Source of the DNA: Pleomorphomonas diazotrophica
GTDB taxonomy: Bacteria > Pseudomonadota > Alphaproteobacteria > Rhizobiales > Pleomorphomonadaceae
Direction: 5' to 3'
NCBI RefSeq assembly: GCF_002844595.1
Contig: NZ_PJNW01000002.1
Location: 62,001-126,000 of the forward strand
DNA length: 64,000 nucleotides
Shown here: positions 43,424 through 55,030 of the stretch, piece by piece
Layout of the letters: every line of letters begins with the position of its first letter
Numbering within the stretch: the stretch's first letter is position 1
Notes under the pieces: model-generated
The model's database searches: none
Seen by the model: the letters and a program-made list of their open reading frames with translations, nothing else
Told to the model about the DNA's origin: nothing
Made by a program: the position numbers and the translations under genes

Positions 43424-45109
43424 ATGGCCCTTAAAAATCTGCGAATTTCGCTGAAGATCGCGATTTCGCTCGTCTCCATCATCGTCTTTTCGCTGGCGGC
43501 CATCTTCTACGCCGCCGAAAGCATGATGAAGCTCAACGCCGAGCAGGCGCAGTTCATCGACCGGGACGCCCAGTCCAGCCTTCTCGGCAAGGACATCGAG
43601 GGCGCCGCCTACCGGCTCAACACCACACTCTACCGGCTGATCACCACCTTCGACAGCGAGCAGCTCGACAAGCTGACCGCCGAGGTGCAGAACGCCGAGC
43701 CCGAGTTCCGCGCGGCGATCGAGGATATCCGCGCGCGCCGGGCCGATCTGTCGACCGATCTCGACGCCGTTGCCGCGCCGCTCGACGAACTCGGCCCCAA
43801 GATCAAGGAGGTGATCGAGGCGGCCAAGCTGATGGACTCCGGCCACGGCCGCGAGGTGATCTCCGGCGAGGTGGAGCCGCGCATCGACGCCATGCTGCAG
43901 GCGACGGCCAAGCTGCAATCGACCATCGAAACGCAGCTCGTCGCCAACCGCACGGCGCTCGACGCCGAAGCCGGTTCCGCCGTCATCGTCATGGTGGCGA
44001 TGGTGGCCGGCGGGCTGATGGCCGGCCTTCTGGTGGCACTGGCCATCTCGCAACGCGGCATCGCGGCGCCCATCCGGCGCCTGTCGGCCGCCATGTCGCT
44101 CTACGCCAAGGGCGAGTTTTCCGAAGTGCCGCAGGGCACGGAACGCAAGGACGAGATCGGCGCCATGGCGCGGGCGCTCGCCGTGTTCCGCGACAGCGGC
44201 ATCGAGGCGGAACGGCTGCGCGCCCAGCAGCGCGATACCGAGGCGGCGCGCGAGCGCGATCGTCAGGCCTTGCTGGCCGAGCTTGCCAGCGACTTCGAGG
44301 GCACCATGGGCGGTGTCGTCGAGGCGGTGGGCAAGGCGGCCGCCCAGATGAACCAGGGTGCGTCGTCCTTGCAGACGGCCACCGAGCGGACGGCGTCGAC
44401 GGCACGCAGCGTCTCGGCTTCGTCGCAGGTGATGTCGCAGAACGTGCAGGAAGTGTCGGCGGCCGCCGGCCAGATATCCTCGTCCATCGAGGACATCTCC
44501 CGGCAGGTGGAGAGCGCCAAGGGGATCGCCGAGGAAGCCGGCACCCAGGCGACGCAGACGGCGGCCATCGTCGGCGATCTCAGCCAGGCGACGCATCGCA
44601 TCGGCGAGGTGGTGAGCCTCATCACCTCGATCGCCGACCAGACCAACCTCCTGGCGCTCAACGCCACCATTGAAGCGGCGCGGGCCGGTGAAGCCGGCAA
44701 GGGCTTCGCCGTGGTGGCCGGCGAGGTGAAGGCGCTGGCCGGCCAGACCGCCAAGGCCACCGAGGAAATCTCCGGCCATATCTCCACGGTGCAGGACGTG
44801 ACCGACCGGGCGGTGAAGGCGATCAACCGCATCTCCACCACCATCGGCGAGATCAAGTCGGTGAGCGTCATCATGTCGGCGTCGATGCAGGAGCAGATGG
44901 CGGCGACGCAGGCGATCGTGCAGAACGTCACCTATGCCGCCTCCGGCGCGCAGGAAGTGTCGGCCGGCATCAACGGCGTCGCCGAGACGGCCCAGACCTC
45001 GGGCGCGGCGGTTGCCACCATCTGCGACATGTCCGGCGAGTTGCTCGGCACCGTCGATCGGCTGAAGTCCAAGTCGTCGGAATTTGCGACGCGCATCCGC
45101 GTCGGTTGA
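43424..45109 (+). CDS. Methyl-accepting chemotaxis protein (HAMP and MCP domains), receptor 1
   Basis: 561 residues from ATG 43424, with GGGAGG 6 bases upstream. One membrane helix near the start ([24 protein letters not shown]), a periplasmic helical bundle of about 150 residues rich in charged residues, a second helix ([23 protein letters not shown]), HAMP ([23 protein letters not shown]) and the cytoplasmic signalling hairpin, whose tip is [35 protein letters not shown]. Feeds a CheA kinase not encoded here. The ligand is unknown. Confidence 0.94.
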   Translation: MALKNLRISLKIAISLVSIIVFSLAAIFYAAESMMKLNAEQAQFIDRDAQSSLLGKDIEGAAYRLNTTLYRLITTFDSEQLDKLTAEVQNAEPEFRAAIEDIRARRADLSTDLDAVAAPLDELGPKIKEVIEAAKLMDSGHGREVISGEVEPRIDAMLQATAKLQSTIETQLVANRTALDAEAGSAVIVMVAMVAGGLMAGLLVALAISQRGIAAPIRRLSAAMSLYAKGEFSEVPQGTERKDEIGAMARALAVFRDSGIEAERLRAQQRDTEAARERDRQALLAELASDFEGTMGGVVEAVGKAAAQMNQGASSLQTATERTASTARSVSASSQVMSQNVQEVSAAAGQISSSIEDISRQVESAKGIAEEAGTQATQTAAIVGDLSQATHRIGEVVSLITSIADQTNLLALNATIEAARAGEAGKGFAVVAGEVKALAGQTAKATEEISGHISTVQDVTDRAVKAINRISTTIGEIKSVSVIMSASMQEQMAATQAIVQNVTYAASGAQEVSAGINGVAETAQTSGAAVATICDMSGELLGTVDRLKSKSSEFATRIRVG

Positions 45110-45227
45110 GCGGATCTCGCACCGTACAAGAGGGGCCGGGCGGCGCGGGCTGACCGGCCCCTTTCGCTTGCGCTGGTGACAGGTCTTGTCGGTTCTGGCG
45201 GCGATACTGCGGCCAAAGGAGCGCAAG

Positions 45228-45737
45228 ATGATCCGTCTTCACGACATTTCCGTACCGGTGTTCGGCCGCTATCTGGAACGGCTCGACGGGCTCGTCATCA
45301 TCGCCGCAGCCCATATGGCCGATCGCGGCCTGCCGGAGGCGGCGCTGCTTCAGTCGCGTCTTGCGCCGGACATGCTACCCTTCGAGGCGCAGGTCAGGAT
45401 TGCCGCTCGCTTTCCGCTACGGGCGTTGCGGCCGCTGGTGCCACGCCTGCCGGACCTCCAGTTCGCGGAAGCCGAGTCCTTCGCCGCCCTCAGGGACGAC
45501 GTCGCCGCCGCCCTCGACGCAGTGTCTAGGGTTGAGCCGGCCGATCTCGAAGGGCGGGAAGCGGAAATCGTCACCGACCGCGCTGGCCTCGCCGAGGTCG
45601 CCCTGCCGGCGGCCTGCTTCGTCGTCGACTACGCGCTGCCCAACATGCTGTTCCACCTCTCCATCGCCTACGCCATCGCGCGCTGGGAAGGCGTGAAGCT
45701 CGGCAAGGCGGACTTCGACGGCTGGCACAGGTACTGA
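45228..45737 (+). CDS. DUF1993 family protein
   Basis: 169 residues from ATG 45228 (AAAGGAGCG upstream). MIRLHDISVPVFGRYLERLDGLVIIAAAHMADRGL..., with ALPNMLFHLSIAYAIARWEGVKLGKADFDG at the end, follows the DUF1993 (DinB-like four-helix) pattern. Soluble, no known reaction. Convergent with fumC, four bases between the stops. Confidence 0.88.
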   Translation: MIRLHDISVPVFGRYLERLDGLVIIAAAHMADRGLPEAALLQSRLAPDMLPFEAQVRIAARFPLRALRPLVPRLPDLQFAEAESFAALRDDVAAALDAVSRVEPADLEGREAEIVTDRAGLAEVALPAACFVVDYALPNMLFHLSIAYAIARWEGVKLGKADFDGWHRY

Positions 45738-45741
45738 CGGC

Positions 45742-47136
45742 TCACTCCGGCCCGATCATCCGTTCGGGCCTGACCAGGGCATCGAACTCCGCGTCGGTGA
45801 CGTAGCCGCCGCCGACGGCTTCCTCGCGCAGCGTTGTGCCGTTCTTATGCGCCGTCTTGGCGATCTTGGCGGCGATGTCGTAGCCGACCTTGGGGGCGAG
45901 GGCGGTGACAAGCATCAGGGAGCGGCCAAGGGCGGCCTTGATGTTGTCCTCGCGCGGCTCGATGCCGACGACGCAGTTGTCGGTGAAGGAGATGGCGGCA
46001 TCGGCGAGCAGCGTCACCGACTGCAGGAAGTTGTAGGCCATCACCGGATTGTAGACGTTGAGCTCGAAGTGACCCTGGCTGCCGGCGAAGGTCAGCGCGG
46101 CGTGGTTGCCGAACACCTGGACGCAGACCATGGTCAACGCCTCGCACTGCGTCGGGTTGACCTTGCCCGGCATGATCGACGAGCCGGGCTCGTTCTCCGG
46201 CAGCGACAGTTCGCCGAGGCCGGAGCGCGGACCGGAGCCGAGCAGGCGGATATCGTTGGCGATCTTGAACAGGCTCGCCGCCACCGTGTTGAGGGCGCCG
46301 TGGCTCATCACCACGGCGTCGTGGGCGGCCAGTGCCTCGAACTTGTTGGGCGCCGAGGTGAAGGAATGGCCGGTCAGCTCGGCGACGCGGGCGGCGATCT
46401 TCTCGGCAAAGCCCTTGGGCGCGTTGAGGCCGGTGCCGACGGCGGTGCCGCCTTGGGCGATCTCCATCAGCATCGGCAGCGTCTGCTCGATGCGCTTGAT
46501 GCCGTTCTCCACCTGCTTGGCGTAGCCGGAGAATTCCTGGCCGAGGGTGAGGGGAGTGGCGTCTTGCGTATGGGTGCGGCCGATCTTGATGATGTCGGCC
46601 CAGCTCTTCGCCTTGGCGTCGAGTGCCTTGTGGAGGTGGTGGAGCGCCGGCAAGAGCTTCTCGATCACCTCCGAGGCGGCGGCGATGTGCATGGCCGACG
46701 GATAGGTGTCGTTGGACGACTGGCTCATGTTGACGTGGTCGTTGGGATGCACCGGCTTCTTGGAGCCGAGCGTGCCGCCCAGGATCTCGATGGCCCGGTT
46801 GGAGATCACCTCGTTGGCGTTCATGTTGGTCTGGGTGCCGGAGCCGGTCTGCCAGACGACGAGCGGGAAGTGGGCGTCGAGCTTGCCGTCGATCACCTCT
46901 TGCGCGGCGGTGACGATGGCTTCGCAGAGCTTGGCGTCGAGCTTGCCGAGATCGCGGTTGACCTCGGCGGCAGCGCGCTTCAGGACACCCAGCGCCTTGA
47001 CGATGGCCTTGGGTTGCTTCTCCCAGCCGATCTTGAAGTTGCCGAGGGAGCGCTGCGTCTGCGCGCCCCAGTAGACCGATGAGTCAACGTCGATGGGGCC
47101 GAAGGTGTCGGATTCGATGCGGGTGGACAAACGCAA
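45742..47136 (-). CDS. fumC: Class II fumarate hydratase
   Basis: 464 residues. Converts fumarate to malate in the TCA cycle without an iron-sulfur cluster. Signatures: [82 protein letters not shown] and the superfamily motif [16 protein letters not shown]. The only in-frame start near the usual N-terminus is TTG at 47134-47136 (another TTG follows six bases later), so the start is a non-ATG codon. Confidence 0.96.
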   Translation of the reverse strand: MRLSTRIESDTFGPIDVDSSVYWGAQTQRSLGNFKIGWEKQPKAIVKALGVLKRAAAEVNRDLGKLDAKLCEAIVTAAQEVIDGKLDAHFPLVVWQTGSGTQTNMNANEVISNRAIEILGGTLGSKKPVHPNDHVNMSQSSNDTYPSAMHIAAASEVIEKLLPALHHLHKALDAKAKSWADIIKIGRTHTQDATPLTLGQEFSGYAKQVENGIKRIEQTLPMLMEIAQGGTAVGTGLNAPKGFAEKIAARVAELTGHSFTSAPNKFEALAAHDAVVMSHGALNTVAASLFKIANDIRLLGSGPRSGLGELSLPENEPGSSIMPGKVNPTQCEALTMVCVQVFGNHAALTFAGSQGHFELNVYNPVMAYNFLQSVTLLADAAISFTDNCVVGIEPREDNIKAALGRSLMLVTALAPKVGYDIAAKIAKTAHKNGTTLREEAVGGGYVTDAEFDALVRPERMIGPE

Positions 47137-47299
47137 ACTCCCTGCTGTCTTGCCTGTCGTCCGGGGCGGCCGGACGTTAGGCGATTTTCATGAGGGATTC
47201 CACCCATGCCTAAGGAGAAAGGCGGAGGCTTCACCGAAATGTGGTCGGACCTCGCGGGCGCTTGACAAGACCGGACGCAAGACCTAAAACGTCGGAACC

Positions 47300-47313
47300 G
47301 TACCGTACGGTAC
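47300..47313. promoter_or_regulatory. Palindromic TetR operator candidate
   Basis: Perfect 14-bp palindrome GTACCGTACGGTAC, extended on the left by AACC. It lies immediately upstream of the TetR gene, eight bases from the TTG start and about 40 from the alternative ATG, where it would block the promoter. It is also about 165 bases from the divergent fumC start. Confidence 0.7.
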
Positions 47314-47320
47314 ATGAGAT

Positions 47321-47977
47321 TTGGCCCGGCTGACAGAGAGCGAACGCAGGATCATGGAGCCCTTCACCCCCCGCCAGAATGCCGTGCTGGAGTGCGCGCT
47401 GCAGCTCCTGGTCGCCGGTGGCGAGCGGGCGCTGACCACCGCTGGTCTGGCGCGGGCGGCCAACTGCTCCAAGGAAAGCCTCTACAAGTGGTTCGGCGAC
47501 CGTGACGGCCTGTTGGCGGCGATGATCACCTACCAGGCGAGCAAGGTGCGGACGCCCGGTCCGCGCGAGAGCATGCCGACGCTGGAGGATTTCAGTCGCA
47601 GCCTTGCGGTGTTCGCCGAGGATCTGATGGGTGTGCTCGCCGGCGAGGTGTCGCTGGCGCTCAATCGCCTCGCCATCGGCCAGGCCGACCGTGACGGTGC
47701 CCGGCTGGGCGCCCTGGTGCGGGAGCATGGCAGGCTGCCGATCGAGACGCGCGCCCGCGCCCTGCTTGAGCTCGGCCGGCGGCACGGCTATCTCAAGTTT
47801 TCCGACACGCATGAGGCCTATGAGACGCTCTATGGCCTCATCGTACGCGACAGTCACGTCCGCATGCTGCTCGGCGAGCCGCCTGTGGGCACATCCGACG
47901 ACCTGCCGAGGCGGGCGCGGCTGGCGATCGCCCAGTTTTTCCGTCTCCACGGGCACGGCGCCCAGGACATCGACTAA
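47321..47977 (+). CDS. TetR/AcrR family transcriptional regulator
   Basis: 218 residues if started at TTG 47321; ATG 47354, preceded by GCAGG, would give 207 residues and keeps the whole helix-turn-helix. DNA-binding domain: RQNAVLECALQLLVAGGERALTTAGLARAANCSKESLYKWFGDRDGLLAAM. The C-terminal ligand domain resembles the AefR-like group. Located between fumC and ilvC, 76 bases before ilvC; either may be its target, besides itself through the palindrome at 47300. Confidence 0.88.
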   Translation: MARLTESERRIMEPFTPRQNAVLECALQLLVAGGERALTTAGLARAANCSKESLYKWFGDRDGLLAAMITYQASKVRTPGPRESMPTLEDFSRSLAVFAEDLMGVLAGEVSLALNRLAIGQADRDGARLGALVREHGRLPIETRARALLELGRRHGYLKFSDTHEAYETLYGLIVRDSHVRMLLGEPPVGTSDDLPRRARLAIAQFFRLHGHGAQDID

Positions 47978-47990
47978 CCCAGGTTCATGA

Positions 47991-49275
<1,285 letters not shown>

Positions 49276-49337
49276 TCGATTTCGACGGTTGGAGCGTAAG
49301 GCTCGCAACAGCTAAGCGTGTCAGTCTTTAAGATGAC

Positions 49338-49376
49338 AAAGCCGGAAAGCCACGAGGCTTTCCGGCTTTTTATTTT
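49338..49376 (+). terminator. Strong rho-independent terminator after ilvC
   Basis: Stem GCCGGAAAGCC (49341-49351), loop ACGA, GGCTTTCCGGC (49356-49366), then TTTTTATTTT; the A-run on the other side would make it work in both directions. Confidence 0.93.
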
Positions 49377-49630
49377 CTGAAGACACAGGGAACAGACGCA
49401 ACCAAAGATAGAACAACGTTTCCCATAAACCAGTCATCGTTATCGACGGTGAGGATTGTACCGAAAGGTGTGCAACTTTGGTTCATGATCGCCCGTATTT
49501 GTCCAACTGTCCGATACAGTTCATTGGAAACAATCCACGCGTTAATCACTCGGCAATGGAAACATTTCTATTCTTCTGTTCAGTCAGCCCTCTCCCAATC
49601 AAGACTGACGACGTTTGCGGAAGCTAGAAA
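49377..49630. other. AT-rich intergenic stretch before receptor 2
   Basis: About 250 bases of clearly lower GC than the genes. A 61-codon open frame (49449-49634) has no coding character. Presumably the promoter and leader of the chemoreceptor gene; no clear operator is seen. Confidence 0.5.
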
Positions 49631-51304
49631 ATGAAGATCCAAGGAAAGCTCTATTCGATCGTCGCCTTGCTAGGCGTGATCGCCATCGGCGTGGCCTTGC
49701 TCGGCATCCGTCTCATGCAGGGCTACAACGAACAGGTCGATGCCTTCCAGTTGGCCTCGCAGCGCGCCTATGACGGCGAGCATCTCAACCGGCTGATCAC
49801 CGCCGTGGTGATGGATTCGCGCGGCGTCTATGCCGCGAAGGATGTCGAGAAGGCCAAGCCCTTCGCCGAAGGCATCGTCAAGAGCCTCAAGGCGATCGAC
49901 GAGTTGCTTGTCGACTGGTCGGCACGCGTGCCGGATGACCGCAAGGCGGCGTTCGATGCAGTGGTGGCCAAGGCCAAGGAATTCAAGACCTTCCGCACCG
50001 AGACGGCCCGTCTCGGCACCGAGGAGTCGCCGGCCGCCGCCAACGAGCAGGGCAACAATGACGCCAACCGAAACAACCGAAAGCAGCTTCAGGCCGATGT
50101 CGACAAGCTGGTCGAACTCGATCGGCAGGATCTCGACGCGGTGCGTGCCTCGATCCAGGAATACTATGTCGCCGGCCGCCAGACCCTGATCATCTTCGCC
50201 GTCGTCGGCATCCTGGCCGGCATCGCCATTGCCTCGTGGATCGGAGCGGCCAAGATCGCCGGCCCGCTCAAGCGCGTCAACGGTGCCCTCGGCGACCTGA
50301 CCCAAGGCAAGATGGACGTTTCCATCCCCGTCAAGATCGGGCGAGACGAGATCGGCCTCCTCTGGAGCACCGTCGGCACCTTCCGCGACACTCTGGTCGA
50401 GACCGAGCGGCTCAAGGCGGCGCAGGCCGAGACCGAGGCGCAGCGGCGCGCCGAACAGAAGGCGCTGCTCGATCGGCTTGCCCGCGAGTTCGAGACCGAG
50501 GTCGGCGAGGTGCTCGCCGCCGTGACTCAGACCGCGCAGTCGACGCTGAAGGCGGCCGAGGTGATGGTGACAGACGCCGAGGAAACCTCCGGCCGGTCGA
50601 TCGCCGTGGCCAGCGCCTCCGAGCAGACGTCGGCCAACGTTCAGGCCGTGGCCGGTGCGTCGGAAGAACTGTCGTCGTCGATTTCCGAAATCGGCCGTCA
50701 GATCGGCGAAGCGTCGACGTTGATTGGCGCGGCCGTCGAGCAGGCGCGCCTCACCGATCACGACGTTCGCTCGCTGGCCGACAGCGCCTCCAAGGTCGGC
50801 ACCATCGTCGCCATGATCCAGGCGATTGCCGAGCAGACCAACCTTCTGGCCTTGAACGCCACCATCGAGGCGGCGCGGGCCGGCGAGGCGGGACGCGGCT
50901 TTGCCGTCGTCGCCTCGGAAGTGAAGGCGCTCGCCAGTCAGACGGCCAAGGCGACGCAGGACATCGAGGCGCAGATGGGCACCATCCAGGGCGCCACCCA
51001 GCAGTCGGTGGAGAAGATCGCCGACATCTCCCGCCGCATTGCCGAACTCGACCACATCACCTCGTCCATATCGGGCGCGGCCACCCAGCAGAACGCGGCA
51101 ACCGGCGAGATTGCCCGCAACATCTCGGAAGCGGCCGTCGGTGCCGCCGAGGTGGCGCAGACCATCGTCGGCGTCCGCACCACGGCCGAGAAGAGCGGCG
51201 CTGCTTCGCGAGATCTTCTCGATCGCATGTCGCACCTTGCCAAGCAGTCGGCGGTGCTGGAGCAGAAGGTATCGGCGTTCGTCGGCACCATCCGAGCCGC
51301 CTGA
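49631..51304 (+). CDS. Methyl-accepting chemotaxis protein, receptor 2
   Basis: 557 residues. First membrane helix ([23 protein letters not shown]), a periplasmic four-helix-bundle sensor of about 165 residues, second helix ([22 protein letters not shown]), HAMP ([23 protein letters not shown]) and an MCP signalling domain with the conserved tip [35 protein letters not shown]. No C-terminal CheR-binding pentapeptide is visible (ends FVGTIRAA). The gene is followed directly by the structured repeat at 51305. Confidence 0.94.
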   Translation: MKIQGKLYSIVALLGVIAIGVALLGIRLMQGYNEQVDAFQLASQRAYDGEHLNRLITAVVMDSRGVYAAKDVEKAKPFAEGIVKSLKAIDELLVDWSARVPDDRKAAFDAVVAKAKEFKTFRTETARLGTEESPAAANEQGNNDANRNNRKQLQADVDKLVELDRQDLDAVRASIQEYYVAGRQTLIIFAVVGILAGIAIASWIGAAKIAGPLKRVNGALGDLTQGKMDVSIPVKIGRDEIGLLWSTVGTFRDTLVETERLKAAQAETEAQRRAEQKALLDRLAREFETEVGEVLAAVTQTAQSTLKAAEVMVTDAEETSGRSIAVASASEQTSANVQAVAGASEELSSSISEIGRQIGEASTLIGAAVEQARLTDHDVRSLADSASKVGTIVAMIQAIAEQTNLLALNATIEAARAGEAGRGFAVVASEVKALASQTAKATQDIEAQMGTIQGATQQSVEKIADISRRIAELDHITSSISGAATQQNAATGEIARNISEAAVGAAEVAQTIVGVRTTAEKSGAASRDLLDRMSHLAKQSAVLEQKVSAFVGTIRAA

Positions 51305-51448
51305 GAGCCTGACTGGAAATTCTACTGGGATGCGGCATCTAGCTTAGTCTTCTGCGCTTCCGGTGCTCACGGACCTTTAAGTCCGCTCCGCTCCGGTTCT
51401 CGAAGCCGTCGCTACCTGCCGCATCCCAGCGAATTTCAGCTCAGGCTC
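51305..51448. repeat. Dispersed structured repeat, copy 2 (receptor 2 3' end)
   Basis: About 144 bases starting right after the receptor stop. Terminal arms GAGCCTGACTGGAAATTC..CTGGGATGCGGCA and the complementary TGCCGCATCCCAG..GAATTTCAGCTCAGGCTC pair over about 30 positions. The central blocks GCTTCCGGTGCTCACGGACC and GTCCGCTCCGCTCCGG match copy 1 (18773-18964), though the arms differ in sequence. It can end or stabilise the upstream transcript. Confidence 0.82.
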
Positions 51449-51590
51449 CATGCGATCCCTGGATTACTTCAATCCCTGCCGGCCTCCGGCGGGGATTCTC
51501 GTTTGATCGCTGAAGGCGTCTTCCTGTGGTCGTCTTGACGGCCTAGGGTTGATCGACTCAACCGATCGACCGGCCTTTCCGGAACCTCCC

Positions 51591-52301
51591 ATGCTCCACG
51601 ACATAACCGACGTCCGCCTTCGCCTCCGTTCCGGCGCGTGGCCCATCGACGACGACTTGCGCCCCAGGATCGAGGCGCATTGGGCGGCTTGCCTCGCCGC
51701 CAACCCGCATCTCTGGAACGGCCGGGTGCTCGGCACCATCGCGCCGGGCGAGCCGGGCGGCATTGCCATTGATGGCGGCGTGCTGACGGGCGAGGCGGTG
51801 GAGGGAGACTTCGCCGGCTTCCTGGCTTGGCGCGACTGGGGCTTTCCTGAGATCGGCATCCGCAACCTGTTCGGCTCGGCGCTGGTGATGTCGTCTGACG
51901 GCGCGCTGATCCTCGGCAAGATGGGGGCGACGACGGCCAATGCCGGTCGCATCTATCCGCCCGGCGGCAGCCTGGAGCCGTCCGACGTCGATGGCGATGG
52001 CAATGTCGACGTGATCGCGTCCATCGAGCGGGAGCTTCGCGAGGAGACCGGCCTTCTGGCCGCCGAAGCGGTCATGGAGGGCATGCTGGCGGCCTTCGAC
52101 GGGCCGCGCGTGTCGATCGGCCGGGTGTTCCGCTTTCCGCTTCCGGCTGACGAACTGGTCGCCGTCATTATGGCGGAACTCGACCGGCAGGAGGACCGCG
52201 AGCTGGAGCAGGTCATCGCCTTCCGCACCGCCGCCGAACTCGACCGCCCGGAGGTGACCGCCTACAGCCGTGCCTTTGGGCGCCGGCTGCTCGCTGATTA
52301 A
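51591..52301 (+). CDS. Nudix hydrolase family protein
   Basis: 236 residues from ATG 51591. An N-terminal extension of about 95 residues precedes the Nudix fold; the Nudix box is recognisable as PPGGSLEP..(insert DVDGDGNVD)..VIASIERELREETGL, with the catalytic REL-x-EE intact but a longer loop than the consensus between the first glycine and the helix. Hydrolyses a nucleoside-diphosphate-linked compound; substrate unknown. Confidence 0.87.
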   Translation: MLHDITDVRLRLRSGAWPIDDDLRPRIEAHWAACLAANPHLWNGRVLGTIAPGEPGGIAIDGGVLTGEAVEGDFAGFLAWRDWGFPEIGIRNLFGSALVMSSDGALILGKMGATTANAGRIYPPGGSLEPSDVDGDGNVDVIASIERELREETGLLAAEAVMEGMLAAFDGPRVSIGRVFRFPLPADELVAVIMAELDRQEDRELEQVIAFRTAAELDRPEVTAYSRAFGRRLLAD

Positions 52302-52303
52302 TA

Positions 52304-52338
52304 GAAAAACCGCCCGCCGGGAGGTCACGGCGGGCGGA
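52304..52338 (-). terminator. Terminator between convergent Nudix and BA14K genes
   Basis: CCGCCCGCCG (52310-52319) pairs with CGGCGGGCGG (52328-52337); the AAAAA at 52305-52309 supplies a U-run for the minus-strand BA14K transcript. Confidence 0.82.
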
Positions 52339-52376
52339 TGAGGTACTGCGATCTGCCTGGGGTGGTGGCTTTCCGG

Positions 52377-52814
52377 TCAGCCGCCGAAATACGGCGACTG
52401 ACAGGGGCGCAGGTTTCCGCGGTTGTCGACCCACGTATTGTCGTAAGAGTTGTAGGAGCGATAGCGGCCCGAGCACCACGCCTGGTGTTCAGCCGACATC
52501 GGCGCTGCCACATAGATCGGGGCCGGCTGGCGATAGACCGGAACCGGAGCCGGCCGGTAGACGACCGGCGGCGGGGGCGGCGCGTAATAGACCGGCGGGG
52601 CCGGCTCATAGTAGACCGGTGGGGACGGCGGCGAAGCTAGCGCGGCGCCGAGCAGGGCGCCCCCCAGCAGGCCGATCGCTCCGGCGGCCGCGACGTCGCC
52701 GCCATCGTAACGATGGTGACGATGATGGTAGCCATCCGCCATGGCCGGCAGTGCCAGCGTGGACAGGACGGCGGCAATGGCGACAGGGGCGGCAATCTTC
52801 GAGAGCCTGGACAT
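52377..52814 (-). CDS. BA14K family secreted protein
   Basis: 145 residues. Signal peptide (AAVLSTLALPAMADG), a His-rich segment (YHHRHHRYDGG), a glycine/alanine hydrophobic stretch (AAAGAIGLLGGALLGAALA), a Pro/Tyr-rich linker with repeated PPVYY units, and the C-terminal BA14K lectin-like motif QAWCSGRYRSYNSYDNTWVDNRGNLRPC. Family members in Brucella are surface immunoreactive proteins with lectin-like activity. Probably anchored in or exposed from the envelope. Confidence 0.87.
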   Translation of the reverse strand: MSRLSKIAAPVAIAAVLSTLALPAMADGYHHRHHRYDGGDVAAAGAIGLLGGALLGAALASPPSPPVYYEPAPPVYYAPPPPPVVYRPAPVPVYRQPAPIYVAAPMSAEHQAWCSGRYRSYNSYDNTWVDNRGNLRPCQSPYFGG

Positions 52815-52998
52815 TTCTCGTCTCCACGCCCGGTCCCCGAAGCTTGACGGACCGGTGCATCCTTTCCGTTAGTCATAGCTGGTAATTTTGGTCGCATTTT
52901 GGAAGGCCCGTGGTGAAATTCGGGTGATAACCGACGTGGACTAACGTCCGCGCCGTCTCTATGGTGGCCGGCACCCGTGTGCCTCAGGAGAGAACCAA

Positions 52999-53910
52999 GT
53001 GGCTCGTCGATATGCGATTCTTGATGTTTTCACCGCGAAGGGACTGACGGGTAACCCGCTGGCGGTCGTTCTGGACAGCGCCGGCCTCGACAGCGCTGCC
53101 ATGCTGGCGATCACCAAGGAATTCAATCTGTCCGAGACCGTGTTCGTGGAGCCGCCGTCGCGGCCCGGCACGTCGGCCAGAATCCGAATCTTTACGCCCG
53201 GTCGTGAGCTGCCCTTCGCCGGCCATCCGACTGTCGGCACGGCGGTGCTGCTCGCCCATGAGCGCCTGCAAGGCATCGAGCGTGAGACGGACGCCATGGT
53301 GGTGCTGGAGGAGCAGGTGGGTGTCGTCCGCTGTGGCGTCACCATCTCGCCGGAGCGCTCTGGCCGCGCCGTGTTCGACCTGCCGAAGCTGCCGGAGGAG
53401 CGTCCGTTCCATGGCGACGTCGGCCTCGCCGCCTCGGCTCTGGGCCTCAATCGCGGCGATATCGGCTTCGAGAACCACGTGCCCTGCGTCTTCGATGGCG
53501 GCGGGCCGGTGTTCGTCTTCCTGCCGCTGGCCGGTCTTGACGCCATGCGCCGCATCCGCGTCGACAAGTCGCTGTGGGCGAGCGCCTTCGGTTCTGCCGA
53601 GCTCGACCTGTTCGTCTACACGCGCGACGTGGTGACCAACGGACATGATTTCCATGCTCGCATGTTCGCCCCCAACCTCGGCATCGGCGAGGATCCGGCC
53701 ACCGGCTCGGCCGCCGCTGCCTTCTCGGCCGTGGTGCGCCGCTTCGACCGGCCGGCCGACGGCGAGCACAAGCTGATCATCGAGCAGGGTTTCGAGATGG
53801 GACGGCCGAGCCTCATCGAGCTGGAAATCATCATCGAGAAGGGCAAGCTCACCGGCGGCCGCATCGGCGGCGAGGCGGTGATCGTTGGTCGCGGCGAACT
53901 TTACGTCTGA
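52999..53910 (+). CDS. PhzF family phenazine biosynthesis-like isomerase
   Basis: 303 residues, GTG start. RRYAILDVFTAKGLTGNPLAVVLD is the usual opening, SETVFVEPP follows (Glu of the catalytic site in FNLSETVFV), FTPGRELPFAGHPTVGTAVLL is the first diaminopimelate-epimerase-like half and MFAPNLGIGEDPATGSAAAAFSAV the second. Housekeeping PhzF-like proteins have no firm substrate; no phenazine genes are nearby. Confidence 0.93.
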   Translation: MARRYAILDVFTAKGLTGNPLAVVLDSAGLDSAAMLAITKEFNLSETVFVEPPSRPGTSARIRIFTPGRELPFAGHPTVGTAVLLAHERLQGIERETDAMVVLEEQVGVVRCGVTISPERSGRAVFDLPKLPEERPFHGDVGLAASALGLNRGDIGFENHVPCVFDGGGPVFVFLPLAGLDAMRRIRVDKSLWASAFGSAELDLFVYTRDVVTNGHDFHARMFAPNLGIGEDPATGSAAAAFSAVVRRFDRPADGEHKLIIEQGFEMGRPSLIELEIIIEKGKLTGGRIGGEAVIVGRGELYV

Positions 53911-53935
53911 GCCCAAGCAACCCCGTTGCAAGGCA

Positions 53936-53972
53936 ACAGCGGCGGCCCTAACGGTGCCGCCGTTTGCTTTTG
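53936..53972 (+). terminator. Terminator after the phzF-like gene
   Basis: CGGCGGC (53940-53946) and GCCGCCG (53956-53962) form the stem, followed by TTTGCTTTTG. Confidence 0.75.
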
Positions 53973-54154
53973 CATGGCCCGACGTCGGAACCTAGCTTCG
54001 TCTCCGGTGCAACGCGTATTCGTGGCTAGCCATTTGAAATCAAAGCGCATTCATTTTTTTCGCCTAAGGGGTCGAAAAGGGCTTGCGCCCAATCTCCGGC
54101 ATGGTTATAAGCCGCCATCGCTTCCGGACGACACCAACGTCCGGCGAGAAAAGT

Positions 54155-54230
<76 letters not shown>

Positions 54231-54337
54231 CTTTTCCCAAAGACGATCAGACATGTGCCGCTGACTTGTGGTTGCCGAGTCATCAGCTGCCGCGACGTTC
54301 CCGCTGATTTGCTCTCAAAGCTTCAGTCTCCTATATT

Positions 54338-54350
54338 GATGACGGTCATC
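54338..54350. promoter_or_regulatory. Operator candidate upstream of the TetR gene
   Basis: GATGACGGTCATC, a 13-bp dyad in the context ATT-dyad-AT, 35 bases before the TetR start. The same motif (GATGACGATCATC) occurs upstream of the SDR gene. Confidence 0.75.
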
Positions 54351-54384
54351 ATCTATTGGATATGGCCGTGTCGGGAGAGGCGCA

Positions 54385-54936
54385 ATGAAGGTCAGCCGTG
54401 AGCAGATGGCGGAGAACCGCATCCGGATTCTGGACGAGGCCGGTCGGCTGTTTCGTGAGAAGGGCTTCGAGGCGGTGACTGTCGCCGAGGTCATGAAAGC
54501 GGCTGGCCTCACCCATGGCGGTTTCTATGGTCATTTCGCCTCCAAGGACGACCTGATCGCGCATGCGCTCCAGCGTGACCTCAAGGCCAGTGTCGCCAAG
54601 ACTTCGGATTTCAGAGCTTTCATCGACGGCTATCTGTCGCGGGCGCATCGGGACAATCCCGGCAACGGATGCCCGACCGCGGGATTGGCGGCTGAAACCC
54701 GCCATGAAGGTTTGTCCGCCCGGGCGGCGATGACGGTCGGGTTGCGTGAGCAGATCGATCATGTGAGCCGCCTGCTTCCGGAGGGCAACGACGCAGACAG
54801 GCGTCGGCGGGCAATCGGAAGCTGGGCGGCGATGGTCGGTGCCATCATTCTTGCCCGCGCCGTCGACGATGCCTCGCTTTCGGACGAGGTGCTGGAGCAG
54901 ACGCGCGCCTGGATCGACGCCGGCCTGGACGACTGA
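54385..54936 (+). CDS. TetR/AcrR family regulator (NemR-like)
   Basis: 183 residues. Helix-turn-helix NRIRILDEAGRLFREKGFEAVTVAEVMKAAGLTHGGFYGHFASKDDLIAHAL, then a ligand domain with the pattern FIDGYLSRAHRDNPGNGCPTAGLAAETR, whose single conserved cysteine in N-x-GCP is typical of the group that includes reactive-electrophile sensors. Followed after 174 bases by the SDR gene, whose promoter carries the same dyad, so it probably represses both. Confidence 0.92.
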   Translation: MKVSREQMAENRIRILDEAGRLFREKGFEAVTVAEVMKAAGLTHGGFYGHFASKDDLIAHALQRDLKASVAKTSDFRAFIDGYLSRAHRDNPGNGCPTAGLAAETRHEGLSARAAMTVGLREQIDHVSRLLPEGNDADRRRRAIGSWAAMVGAIILARAVDDASLSDEVLEQTRAWIDAGLDD

Positions 54937-55030
54937 GCCTCCCGCTCGCTCCACGGATCCAAAGGGCGCTCGGTTCTCCGGCAAACACGATCTCTTGAAC
55001 CGGCGGGTGTCGGATCGCCTTCATCCGGCG

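Noticed and set aside
49449-49634. 61-codon frame before the second chemoreceptor
   Set aside because: No codon bias, no ribosome-binding site, no homology pattern; AT-rich intergenic sequence.
52999-53910. PhzF as evidence for phenazine synthesis
   Set aside because: No other phz genes are present; isolated PhzF-like proteins are common housekeeping isomerases.
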